From Sulfitobacter sp. (GTDB lineage: Bacteria; Pseudomonadota; Alphaproteobacteria; Rhodobacterales; Rhodobacteraceae): a DNA stretch of 47,176 bases. The notes under the pieces are model-generated. The model made no database searches and had not been told where the DNA came from. It saw nothing but the letters and a program-made list of their open reading frames with translations. The stretch lies in assembly GCA_029252045.1 (NCBI GenBank), contig JAQXCD010000047.1:1-47176 (forward strand). Reading direction: 5' to 3'. The translations under genes were made by a program, and so were the position numbers. The first letter of the stretch is position 1, and each line of letters begins with the position of its first letter. Positions 33,363-41,515 of this stretch are shown here, piece by piece.

Positions 33363-34557
33363 CACATCCGCACCACTGCCCGTCGTCCGTCTTATTCCAA
33401 AGGCGAATGCCCGTGCCATCCGGCACGGCGCACCATGGGTTTATGCAAACGAGTTGGTCACAGACCGCCGCACCAAAGGCCTTGTGCCGGGTACGATTGC
33501 GGTACTGGAAGACAGTCTGCGCCAGCCTTTGGGTGTGGTCACGGTCAACCCCAATTCCAAGATCATCGCGCGGATGCTGGATTCCGATCCCGAAGCCAGC
33601 ATTGATCAAGCGTGGATGGCAGCACACCTGCGCCGCGCACTGGCCCTGCGGGAGCGGATGTATGACGCGCCGTTCTACCGCCTTGTCCATGCCGAAGCGG
33701 ACGGATTGCCCGGTGTTGTCATCGACCGTTTTGGCGATACCTGTGTGATCCAGCCCAATTCGGCATGGTCCGATGCGCTGATTGGCCCGCTGACGGCGGC
33801 GCTGATCGAGGTGACAGGCGTAAAGAACGTGTTGAAAAACGCCTCTGGCCGCACGCGCAGCCTTGAGGGGCTGGATGATGTGAGCGGTGTTCTGGCGGGT
33901 TCTGCCCCCGACGCTGCCGTGCCTGTGCTGATGAACGGTGCGACCTATATGGCGGATCTGACCGGCGGTCAGAAAACCGGTATTTTCTATGACCAGCGGC
34001 CCAACCATGCCTTTGCAGCGTCGCTGTCGCGCGGGGCGCGGGTGCTGGATGTCTTTGCCCATTTGGGCGGCTTTGGCCTTGCGGCTGTCGCTGCTGGTGC
34101 TGCCTCTACGCTATGCGTTGACGGCTCTGCACCCGCTCTGGCGCTGGCCGAACAAGGTGCGGCAGCCATGGGCGTGTCCGACCGTGTAAGCATCCGTCAG
34201 GGTGATGCCTTTGACGTGCTGACAGCGCTGCGCGCCGAAGGTGCCGAATTTGATGTGATCATCTGTGATCCGCCCGCATTTGCTCCCGCGAAACCCGCGC
34301 TTGAGGCTGGCCTACGCGCTTATGAGCGGATTGCGCGGCTTGCGGCGCCATTGGTGGCCGAGGGTGGTATTCTGGGGCTCTGTTCGTGCTCACATGCCGC
34401 TGACCTTGCGGCGTTCCGCACGGCGTCTGTGCGCGGTATCGGGCGGGCAGGGCGCAGGCCTTCGCTGATCCATACCGGATTTGCGGGTGCGGACCATCCG
34501 CAGCTGCCGCAGCTTGCCGAAACGGGCTATCTCAAGTCGCTGTTCTTCCACCTGTAA
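33346..34557 (+). CDS. class I SAM-dependent rRNA methyltransferase (RlmI-like)
   Basis: The 403-residue enzyme has an N-terminal PUA-like domain (RLIPKANARAIRHGAPWVYANEL), then an EEHUD-type linker and a SAM-binding domain with VLDVFAHLGGFGLAA, an acidic residue after VDGS, and the catalytic DPPAFAPAK, followed by CSCSHAA. This order is that of RlmI/RlmK, which methylate cytosine 5 or guanine in 23S rRNA. The Cys in the CSCS motif suits a C5-methyltransferase mechanism. ATG 33346 lies within a stable hairpin loop, which is unusual. The PIN gene follows five bases after the stop, so they are probably cotranscribed. Confidence 0.9.
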   Translation: MTAPFPTSAPLPVVRLIPKANARAIRHGAPWVYANELVTDRRTKGLVPGTIAVLEDSLRQPLGVVTVNPNSKIIARMLDSDPEASIDQAWMAAHLRRALALRERMYDAPFYRLVHAEADGLPGVVIDRFGDTCVIQPNSAWSDALIGPLTAALIEVTGVKNVLKNASGRTRSLEGLDDVSGVLAGSAPDAAVPVLMNGATYMADLTGGQKTGIFYDQRPNHAFAASLSRGARVLDVFAHLGGFGLAAVAAGAASTLCVDGSAPALALAEQGAAAMGVSDRVSIRQGDAFDVLTALRAEGAEFDVIICDPPAFAPAKPALEAGLRAYERIARLAAPLVAEGGILGLCSCSHAADLAAFRTASVRGIGRAGRRPSLIHTGFAGADHPQLPQLAETGYLKSLFFHL

Positions 34558-34561
34558 GCCT

Positions 34562-35110
34562 ATGAAAATGCTGCTCGATGCCTGTGTGATCTATCCCACT
34601 GTCATGCGGGAGATGTTGCTGGGCGTCGCCCGCACAGGGGCCTACACGCCGCTGTGGTCCGCGCGTATCCTTGAGGAATGGGCGCTGGCGGCGCGCAAGC
34701 TGGGCCCGCAAGGCGAGACGATTGCGCGCGGCGAGATCGCTTTGGCGCAGGCGGCGTTCCCCAAAGCCAGCGTTGCGAGCCATGCCGGGTTGGAAGCGCG
34801 GCTCTTTCTGCCCGATGCCAATGACATCCATGTTCTGGCCGCCGCAGTGCAGGGCAACGCCGACGGTATCATCACGATGAACGCCAAGGATTTCCCGCGC
34901 GGGATACTGGCCGAAGAGGGGCTGAGCCGGAATGATCCGGACGCCTTTCTGTTGGGCCATTTCCATGCCAGCCCCGATGCCGTGACCGCAGTGGCACAGG
35001 CCGTGGTCCAAGAGGCCCGCCGCCTGTCCGGCGAGGATTGGAATATGCGGTCCTTGATGAAAAAAGCCCGCCTGCCACGATTGGGTAAGGCGCTGATGGC
35101 TTCAGACTAG
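34562..35110 (+). CDS. PIN-domain protein (putative nuclease), no antitoxin seen
   Basis: A protein of 182 residues with a PIN-fold N-terminal part. The acidic metal-binding residues are Asp6 (LLDACV), Glu38 or Glu39 (ARILEEW), Asp88 in LPDANDIHVLAAA, and Asp101 or Asp110 (ADGIITMNAKD). This is the four-acid pattern of magnesium-dependent RNases such as VapC. The C-terminal third (about 120-182) is longer than in VapC and basic at the end. No small antitoxin gene is adjacent, which argues against a classical toxin-antitoxin pair. ATG 34562 is five bases after the methyltransferase stop, so rRNA modification and an RNase-like protein share a transcript. RNA processing is a possible role, but it is inferred. 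Confidence 0.8.
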   Translation: MKMLLDACVIYPTVMREMLLGVARTGAYTPLWSARILEEWALAARKLGPQGETIARGEIALAQAAFPKASVASHAGLEARLFLPDANDIHVLAAAVQGNADGIITMNAKDFPRGILAEEGLSRNDPDAFLLGHFHASPDAVTAVAQAVVQEARRLSGEDWNMRSLMKKARLPRLGKALMASD

Positions 35111-35790
35111 CTGTCCCACTTGACCTGCATCGCCGTCAGCGCTGCAATCCGGTCCTTGGTGTGCGGATGCGTCAACAGCCACGCCGGAGGACGCCCGCCC
35201 CCCGATTTTGTCAGCGCGTCCAGCTTTTCAAACAGCGATATTTGCGGCCCGATCCCGATACCTGCTTTGGTCAGCAGGGCGGCGGCATAGGCGTCCGCCT
35301 CGAATTCGTCACTGCGCGACAGCTTGGCCGCCAGCAGCGAGGTCAGCATATTGGCCAGCCAGATGCCGATGCCGGGGATAAAGCGGCTCAGGACCATGCC
35401 CAATGCCGCGCGCATCGCGTTCTGGCCGGAAAAGTCGATCATGCGGCGGCGCGAATGCCCCAAGGCGACATGCCCCAGCTCATGCGCAATTACCGAGGCC
35501 AGCTCCTCTGCTGTGACCTCGCCTGCGCGGAACTTGTTATAGAACCCGCGTGTGATGAAGATGCGCCCGTCAGGGGCGGCAAGGCCGTTCACCGGCTCAA
35601 TCTCGTAGATGTGGACGTTAATACGGGGGATTTCCAAGGCTTTCGCCATCTGCTTGCTCATCGCCACCAGTTTCGGGTCCGCCAGTACGGTTGATTGCTC
35701 GTCGAGCTCGCGCCCCGTGCGCCACACGGAAAAGCGGTACATGACAAGGCCGTAGAGCACGGCCAGCAGGATGGGGATGACTTTTATCAT
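35107..35790 (-). CDS. M48 family membrane-anchored metalloprotease
   Basis: This 227-residue protease has an N-terminal membrane helix (MIKVIPILLAVLYGLVMY), zinc motif His103-Glu-Leu-Gly-His107 and the third ligand region DEFEADAYAAALL. After the catalytic domain, the end holds a HPHTKDRIAAL segment common to M48 proteins of the YggG/LoiP/HtpX side. It should cleave membrane or periplasmic proteins. The frame opens at 35850; ATG 35790 starts right at the membrane helix and gives the normal length. The 3' end overlaps by four bases the end of the convergent PIN gene. Confidence 0.87.
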   Translation of the reverse strand: MIKVIPILLAVLYGLVMYRFSVWRTGRELDEQSTVLADPKLVAMSKQMAKALEIPRINVHIYEIEPVNGLAAPDGRIFITRGFYNKFRAGEVTAEELASVIAHELGHVALGHSRRRMIDFSGQNAMRAALGMVLSRFIPGIGIWLANMLTSLLAAKLSRSDEFEADAYAAALLTKAGIGIGPQISLFEKLDALTKSGGGRPPAWLLTHPHTKDRIAALTAMQVKWDS

Positions 35791-35941
35791 AGGGTTAATA
35801 TGGGGCACGGGGCGAAACCCGCAAGGGGATATCAGCACGACAGGCAGCAAGGGCGCGCTGACGGAAGTGTGACAGGTGTTTACTGATCAATGGCTTGTGA
35901 GCGGCCTAATTACTCAGGACAACCAAAGTCAGGAGTGTCCC

Positions 35942-36583
35942 ATGCGTTTAACGGTATCAGCAATGTTGTTCAGTGTACTGGCGAGCACAGCCTCGGCAGG
36001 ATCTGTCAGTTTTTCAAACGGTTGGCAGGAGCAGCGCTTGTCTCTGTTCAATTCCAACTCATACAGCTTTGGTAAAACTCTCGGGCTTGTTTCGGACGGC
36101 TCAGTGTCGATCGCATGGACGCGGGTGGCCGAGGGCGAATGGGGCAGCACGGCTGCGTCCTGGAACTGGACCGTTGACCAGTCGGTGCCAGCGACGAACC
36201 TTGCTAGAAAGGGCGGTGACGACCGCAATATTTCGCTTTATTTTGTTTTTGTCCCCGAAAGCATTGCGCCGAGCCTTAAGGGTGCGAATATCCGTAGCCT
36301 GCTGGGTAACAGCGACGTGCGGATTATCCAGTATGCCTGGGGCGGGAACGCTGCGCGTGGGCAAGTGATCCCATCGCCTTATGGGCCAAAGGGGCAGGGT
36401 GTGACCATAGCGCTGCGGCAGGCGGGAACCGGATCGCACAGCGAGAAGGTTGATCTTGCAGCGGACTATAGACGCGCCTTTGGCGGGGCCAAGGGTGCGC
36501 TGGTCGGACTGGCGGTCTCTGGCGACAGCGACGACACAAAAAGCGTGATCCGCGCTGCAATCGGCAATCTCACCCTGCGTTAG
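35942..36583 (+). CDS. DUF3047 family exported protein
   Basis: 213 residues with a signal peptide (MRLTVSAMLFSVLASTASAG). The mature protein has the DUF3047 pattern: FSNGWQEQRL, a Trp-rich strand ASWNWTVDQSVPATNL, the DDRNISLYFVFVP block, then QYAWGG and a C-terminal AVSGDSDDTKS. The family is beta-rich and periplasmic, of unknown function. AGGAG at 35931-35935 precedes ATG 35942 by six bases. It stands alone and is convergent with the VWA gene, whose end overlaps by four bases. Confidence 0.8.
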   Translation: MRLTVSAMLFSVLASTASAGSVSFSNGWQEQRLSLFNSNSYSFGKTLGLVSDGSVSIAWTRVAEGEWGSTAASWNWTVDQSVPATNLARKGGDDRNISLYFVFVPESIAPSLKGANIRSLLGNSDVRIIQYAWGGNAARGQVIPSPYGPKGQGVTIALRQAGTGSHSEKVDLAADYRRAFGGAKGALVGLAVSGDSDDTKSVIRAAIGNLTLR

Positions 36584-37767
36584 CGCGTGAGTGTCTTCAT
36601 CCCGCGTGACAGGCCTTCCAGCGTCATCGGTACCATCGCCTCTTGGCCGAAAATTTCTTGGATCATGGTGATAGACTGGGTGTAGGACCAGTATTTCTCG
36701 GGGATCGGATTGATCCAGAGGTTTGATTTCCAATGCTCGCGCGCGCGGTTCAGCCAGACAGAGCCCGCTTCGGGGTTCCAATGCTCGTTTGCGCCACCCG
36801 GATAGGCGATCTCGTAGGGGGACATGCTGGCGTCGCCCACAAAAATTGCGCGGTAGTCGGGGCCGTAGGTGCGCAGGATTTCATGGGTGGGGGTCTGCGC
36901 GTCCCAACGGCGGCGGTTGTCGCGCCACACGCCTTCATAGAGGCAGTTATGGAAGTAGAAATACTCCATATGTTTGAATTCGGAGCGCGCGGCAGAGAAG
37001 AGTTCCTCCACCACCTTGATGTGCGGGTCCATCGAGCCGCCCACATCGAGGAACAGTAGAACTTTGACGGCATTGCGCCGCTCTGGCCGCGTTTTGACGT
37101 CTAGATAGCCTTGCTCGGCGGTGGAGCGGATCGTTCCATTCAGGTCCAGCTCCTCGTTCGCGCCATCGCGCGCCCAGCGGCGCAGGCGTTTGAGCGCTAC
37201 TTTGATGTTGCGGGTGCCCAGCTCGACGCTGTCATCCAGATTGCGGAATTCGCGTTTGTCCCAGACTTTGACAGCCTTGCCATGGCGGCCTTCTTTCTGG
37301 CCTGCGCGTACGCCTTCTGGGTTATAGCCGTAGGCGCCAAAGGGCGAGGTGCCACCGGTGCCCATCCATTTGCTGCCACCTTCATGGCGGCTTTTTTGTT
37401 CCTTCAGGCGCTCTTTGAGCGTCTCCATCAGCTTCTCGAAACCGCCAAGGGCTTCTATCTCGGCTTTTTCTTCTTCGGTCAGATGCTTTTCGGACATCTT
37501 GCGCAGCCATTCTTCGGGGATATCGACAGCTTCCAGAACCTGCTCGGCCGAGATGTCCTCCAGCCCCTTGAACGCGGCAGCGAAGGCTTGGTCGAATTTG
37601 TCGATGTTGCGTTCGTCTTTCACCATGCTGACGCGGGCGAGGTAATAGAACGCCTCTACGTCATAGGTGGCGAGGCCAGCGGACATGCCATCCAGAAACG
37701 CCAAAAGTTCCCGCATGGATACGGGAACTTTATGGGCGCGCAGTTGCTCGAAGAAAGGCAGAAACAT
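36580..37767 (-). CDS. VWA domain protein, CoxE-like
   Basis: 395 residues. The N-terminal helical region (VPVSMRELLAFLDGM) and the C-terminal von Willebrand A domain with the metal-ion site DVGGSMD are those of CoxE-like proteins, partners of MoxR ATPases. A Lys/Arg/Glu-rich middle (about 110-200) is likely disordered. MoxR/VWA pairs act as chaperones that load metal or assemble large enzymes; the client here is unknown, because no oxidase or metal enzyme is adjacent. It is the last gene of a five-gene minus-strand cluster, and its start overlaps the stop of the 55-residue membrane protein by three bases. Confidence 0.9.
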   Translation of the reverse strand: MFLPFFEQLRAHKVPVSMRELLAFLDGMSAGLATYDVEAFYYLARVSMVKDERNIDKFDQAFAAAFKGLEDISAEQVLEAVDIPEEWLRKMSEKHLTEEEKAEIEALGGFEKLMETLKERLKEQKSRHEGGSKWMGTGGTSPFGAYGYNPEGVRAGQKEGRHGKAVKVWDKREFRNLDDSVELGTRNIKVALKRLRRWARDGANEELDLNGTIRSTAEQGYLDVKTRPERRNAVKVLLFLDVGGSMDPHIKVVEELFSAARSEFKHMEYFYFHNCLYEGVWRDNRRRWDAQTPTHEILRTYGPDYRAIFVGDASMSPYEIAYPGGANEHWNPEAGSVWLNRAREHWKSNLWINPIPEKYWSYTQSITMIQEIFGQEAMVPMTLEGLSRGMKTLTR

Positions 37768-37934
37768 CAGCTGGCGATCCGGTCGATGATCACGGTGATG
37801 AACATGCCCACGATCAGGAAGGCCATGGCGTAACCCGCTGCATATTGCGCGATATCCTTGCGGTTACCGCGGCGCTTTTTGGCAGTCGTTCCACCGACGA
37901 TTGCGCCGATGATTGCCAACCCGATTACGATCAT
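37767..37934 (-). CDS. 55-residue membrane protein between DUF2927 and VWA
   Basis: A very small gene with AAAGGG seven bases before ATG 37934, encoding MIVIGLAIIGAIVGGTTA, a basic loop KKRRGNRKD, and a second hydrophobic segment AMAFLIVGMFITVII. Two helices with a positively charged cytoplasmic loop are predicted. Its stop overlaps the start of the VWA gene (TGATG), so it is translated with it. It is below the usual length cut-off of gene finding. Its place inside the MoxR/VWA cluster suggests it anchors or supports that complex at the membrane. Confidence 0.8.
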   Translation of the reverse strand: MIVIGLAIIGAIVGGTTAKKRRGNRKDIAQYAAGYAMAFLIVGMFITVIIDRIAS

Positions 37935-37958
37935 AGTCTAGCCCTTTGTGTTTGCGGG

Positions 37959-39317
37959 CTATCCTTTGAGCGGGTTGAGTGACGCGATTTCACGCAGCTT
38001 GGCCCGCACAGCCCAGTCAGAGCCAAATCCGTAGCGCGCCCAACCCAAACTGTCCATACGCACAGCCTGTGCTTCCGACGTCCGGTTCTCCAGATCCAGC
38101 GCTTCGGCACGTAGCAGCAGCAGCGTCGAGAGCAATGCGGCATTTTCGTTCAGACGGGCGGACTGGATGTGTGGCGACACCAGTTGCAGGGCTTCCTGCC
38201 CCTTGCCTTGGGTAATGGAATAGGCGGCAAGTTGGGTTGCAACATAGGCCTGATGCAGTGCTGTGCCAGAAGTTGCGACGTAAAAGCGTTTTGCGGCCAA
38301 ATAGTGCTGATGTGCATCGCGCGGGTTTTCATGTTGCAGGACATGGCCCATGGCGTAATGCGCAAAGGCGCGGCGTTGATTCTGCCAGCCCATGGCCTCG
38401 GCAATGCGCAAGGCTTCGGCAGCGGCGCTGCGGCGGGAACTGTTTTTGGACGAGGGGCCAAGCGCTGTCTCGATCGCCCGCTTCCACTGGATCGGGGTGC
38501 GTGTCGAGAAGGATGCGCGGACTGCTTCGCCGCGCGGGTTAATCTCGCGCAGGATGTGGGGCAGGGTGGCTGCCACCTGACCGCGCGTCATACCGTTGTG
38601 CAGCTTGGGTGAATAATAGGTCCGCAACATCAGCATATCAAAGCCGGTCAGGACCGTATGCACGTTGTCGTCGTTGAAAACAGAATCGGGCAGGCGGTAC
38701 AGATCGTTGAGCGGCCCCAGTGCCTGTGCCAGTTCTTCGTGCAGGCAGTCACGGACCTCCTGCGGGCTCACGTCATTTGGCAGGAAAATCGCCAGACGGG
38801 TGCGCTCGCGCAGTTGTGACCAGTTGGCCTGCTTGGTTTTCCGGGTATGACGGTATTCATCCATGGTGCTGACGTTCGGTGCGACAAAGCAGGCGGCCTG
38901 CGGCAACAATTCCTGAATGGCTTTGCGCGGCACGGCATTGATGGTCACATTGGCAGTTGGTGCGCTGATCTGGCTGATGTTTATCCGCGCCTCATTGCGC
39001 AAACGACCAATCAGTCGGCGCAGATCATGCTGGAGCGATTCTGGCTGCTGCCCAACGACGGTGACCGTGATGGGCCCCTCAAAGCGCGTGAACACAGGCA
39101 GTTCACGACCGCTTTCCAGCTTGAACGACAGCTCGATGAAATCAAGCGCCAGATCGTTGTTTGCCCGCACCGGACCCGTGTGCTAGCCGGTTGTGAATAC
39201 TTTGACAGGGGGCAGGGAACTCTCTGAAAAGGTCATCCCGCGGGAGACATCACCACCGACCGTGGGGGTACATGCGTTCAGAGCCATCGCCAGCAGCAGT
39301 GCTGCGCGAGCTTTCAT
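37959..39317 (-). pseudogene. DUF2927 lipoprotein with an early in-frame TAG
   Basis: Beginning at ATG 39317, the frame encodes a signal peptide with lipobox LNAC (LLLAMALNACTPT) and a short linker, then meets TAG at 39183-39185 (codon 45). The same frame continues without break to 37959 as a DUF2927 domain (DLALDFIELSFKLESGRELP, then the Cys-containing CLHEELAQALGPLND) followed by helical repeats. The combined protein would be about 452 residues. A GTG at 39170 could only start translation without the lipobox and with no ribosome site. The lesion is a single base, so recent mutation, error or amber readthrough are the choices. DUF2927 is a roseobacter family of unknown function. Confidence 0.75.
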
Positions 39318-39329
39318 ATCCGTTGCCCT

Positions 39330-39352
39330 GTTAACGCGTGCGTTGCGTTAAC
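39330..39352 (-). promoter_or_regulatory. dyad upstream of the DUF2927 gene
   Basis: GTTAACGC and GCGTTAAC are exact complements around GTGCGTT, 13 bases before ATG 39317 on the minus strand. The two TTAA cores are 13 bases apart, too far for the CtrA consensus (7). It could be an operator or a hairpin in the message leader. Confidence 0.4.
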
Positions 39353-39551
39353 GTGTTGAAAACGCGCAGAAACCGCGCGCACTACTCGTGCGATAAAGAT
39401 TACCATACTCTGTTTGCCTGCCCTTTAGAGCCTCAATTGGAGATCTTTTCGCCTCTCAACACGCCCTCGGTAGGGAGCAATTAAGGCAAAATCAGGGCAA
39501 ATTTGACAGATTGTGGCCAACCTGTGGTTGTGGGTACGCAGATGCCACAGT

Positions 39552-39909
39552 TCAACGGCGGGGTTTGCGGCGCAGATCTGCGCGGATTAACCATATATGC
39601 AAGCATATGAGAGCAACTGTGCTGAGGGTGAACGCCTCAGTTGGGGTGGTCAGCCCCGTCACAATTGCTGTAACTGTGATAAATCCCCACGCAACCCCTG
39701 CGAGAATCGCAAGACCGTTGAATTTGCGCCGATTGGCGGTAGGCGATTATCAAAGATAAAGCAGTAGTGAGGGCTGCTATGGCTAACCAGATCACACAGG
39801 CGAATAGCGGCGTGAATAGTAATAAATTAGACCAGCCGCTAAAGAATGGCACCGTTAATGCTACTCTACCTATTAGCCCATATATCAGAAAGTGTAGCGG
39901 CGCGATCAA
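39552..39909 (-). pseudogene. small multi-helix membrane protein, frameshifted
   Basis: Two frames join into one membrane protein of about 120 residues with roughly four helices. The first part (to about 39747) reads IAPLHFLIYGLIGRVALTV, FFSGWSNLLLFTPLFACVIW and AIAALTTALSLIIA. The second part, in another frame from about 39746, reads NRRKFNGLAILAGVAWGFIT, VTAIVTGLTTP and LICLHIWLIRADLRRKPRR, stop at 39552-39554. The frame change lies within 39731-39749. The start is unclear: an upstream TGA is in frame, and the first start-like codon is TTG 39909, so a second lesion near the beginning is possible. It lies just behind the MoxR gene on the same strand. Family unknown. Confidence 0.6.
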
Positions 39910-39944
39910 AGCCAGATAGAGCAGACCGCGTCACGGCACGGGCC

Positions 39945-40784
39945 TCAGCGTCCGCCGCGTGCCATAAAGGCCAGACGTTCAAACAGATGCACGTCCTGTT
40001 CGTTCTTCAACAACGCGCCGTGCAACTTCGGTAGGGCAGAGTTTCCGTCGGCTTTCAGGTCGGCTGCCGTCATGTCCTCGGCCAGCAACAGTTTCAGCCA
40101 GTCGATGACTTCCGAAGTCGACGGCTTTTTCTTCAGGCCCTGTTGGTCACGGATGCCGTAGAACTGCGTCAGCGCAATGGTCAGCAGATCGGGCTTGATG
40201 CCGGGATGGTGGACTTCGACGATTTTCTTGAGCGTCTCCATGTCCGGAAACTGGATATAGTGGAAGAAACAGCGGCGCAGGAAGGCGTCGGGCAATTCCT
40301 TTTCGTTGTTGGAGGTGATGATCACAATCGGGCGGACCTTCGCCTTGATCGTCTCGCCAGTCTCGTAGACGAAGAACTCGTTCTTATCGAGCTCTTGCAA
40401 AAGGTCGTTCGGGAATTCGATGTCGGCTTTGTCGATCTCGTCAATCAGCAGCACAACTTTCTCGCCCGCCTCGAATGCCTCCCACAGCTTGCCCTCGCGG
40501 ATATAGTTGGAGACATCATGCACACGCGCATCGCCCAGTTGGCTGTCGCGCAGGCGCGATACCGCATCGTATTCATAGAGGCCCTGCTGGGCGCGGGTGG
40601 TGGATTTGATGTTCCATTCGATCATCCGCAAACCCAGCGCCTGTGACACCTGACGCGCCAGCTCGGTCTTTCCTGTTCCGGGTTCGCCTTTAACGAGAAG
40701 TGGACGCTCCAGCGCCACAGCAGCGTTCACCGCAATCTTCAGATCATCCGTTGCGACATAGTCTGCGGTGCCTTGAAATTTCAT
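39945..40784 (-). CDS. MoxR-family AAA+ ATPase
   Basis: A 279-residue ATPase with Walker A GEPGTGKTE, Walker B VVLLIDEIDK, sensor region VIITSNNEKELPDAFLRRCF and an arginine-finger-like RRCFF. MoxR proteins act with VWA-domain proteins as chaperones to activate or assemble enzymes. Starts at 40862, 40808 and 40784 are all in frame; ATG 40784 (MKFQGTADYVATDDL) matches the usual start of roseobacter MoxR proteins, though its ribosome site is weak. It heads the minus-strand cluster that ends with the CoxE-like gene, with two broken genes between. It is divergent from dksA. Confidence 0.92.
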   Translation of the reverse strand: MKFQGTADYVATDDLKIAVNAAVALERPLLVKGEPGTGKTELARQVSQALGLRMIEWNIKSTTRAQQGLYEYDAVSRLRDSQLGDARVHDVSNYIREGKLWEAFEAGEKVVLLIDEIDKADIEFPNDLLQELDKNEFFVYETGETIKAKVRPIVIITSNNEKELPDAFLRRCFFHYIQFPDMETLKKIVEVHHPGIKPDLLTIALTQFYGIRDQQGLKKKPSTSEVIDWLKLLLAEDMTAADLKADGNSALPKLHGALLKNEQDVHLFERLAFMARGGR

Positions 40785-40916
40785 ATTCTGATCAACTTTC
40801 CGGTTCATTTCAGCGTCATATTCGGGGGGCATAATAGCGTATGATCGGGTAGTGACAATCACTCAAGCGTCCTATAGACCGCGCCCAATGAGTGATGTTG
40901 TGAGGGGGAGTTCCAA

Positions 40917-41375
40917 ATGACAGTAACAAATTACGCCGAGGGTAGACCTAAAGTGAAAAAGCAGAGCTTTTTGCCATCAGATTACACACCCGCCGAAGAC
41001 GAGCCGTTTATGAACGACCGTCAGGTTGAATATTTCCGCCGCAAGCTGAGAGCTTGGAAAGAGGAATTGCTGGAAGGTAGCCGCGACACGATCGAAGCGC
41101 TTCAGGACGGCACACGCAACATTCCTGATGTGAATGACCGCGCGTCTGAGGAAACCGACCGTGCGCTGGAGCTGCGCACCCGTGACCGCGCCCGCAAGCT
41201 GGTCAACAAGATCGAAGCCGCACTGCGCCGGATCGACGAGGGTGACTTCGGCTATTGCTCGGTCACCGGCGAGCCGATTTCGCTCAAGCGTCTGGATGCA
41301 CGCCCCATCGCCACGATGAGCCTTGAGGCACAGGAAAAGCACGAGCGCCGCGAGAAAGTACACCGCGACGATTGA
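40917..41375 (+). CDS. dksA: RNA polymerase-binding DksA, single-cysteine zinc-finger variant
   Basis: The protein is 152 residues, the usual DksA length. The coiled-coil tip motif DVNDRA (71-76) with Asp71, Asp74 and Ala76 is intact, so it should reach the polymerase active site through the secondary channel and act with ppGpp on rRNA and amino acid promoters. The zinc-finger positions are altered: Cys114 remains, but positions 117, 135 and 138 are Thr, Ser and Ala. Such a finger cannot bind zinc in the normal four-Cys way; from what I remember, alphaproteobacterial DksA proteins of this kind still fold and function. GGGGGAG lies before ATG 40917. A terminator follows at 41471-41500. Confidence 0.95.
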   Translation: MTVTNYAEGRPKVKKQSFLPSDYTPAEDEPFMNDRQVEYFRRKLRAWKEELLEGSRDTIEALQDGTRNIPDVNDRASEETDRALELRTRDRARKLVNKIEAALRRIDEGDFGYCSVTGEPISLKRLDARPIATMSLEAQEKHERREKVHRDD

Positions 41376-41470
41376 TCCCCGAAAAGGGTTTTGGCGATTA
41401 GATATGCCTGTCTGAATTCCCTGTTGTATATAGTGCAGGATGACAGGCAACGCCGCGTGAGAGATTCTGA

Positions 41471-41500
41471 AACGCCGCAGCGCAAGCTGTGGCGTTTTTT
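41471..41500 (+). terminator. rho-independent terminator after dksA
   Basis: AACGCCGCAG (41471-41480) pairs with CTGTGGCGTT (41487-41496), ten pairs with one G-T, around CGCAAG, and runs into six T residues. It ends 15 bases before the next start codon. Confidence 0.8.
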
Positions 41501-41515
41501 GCAGAGGGGACGGAG

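Noticed and set aside
34562..35110. Toxin-antitoxin pair of the VapBC type
   Set aside because: No small antitoxin gene is next to the PIN gene; its upstream neighbour is a full-length methyltransferase.
39330..39352. CtrA-type site (TTAA-N7-TTAA)
   Set aside because: The two TTAA cores are 13 bases apart, not 7.
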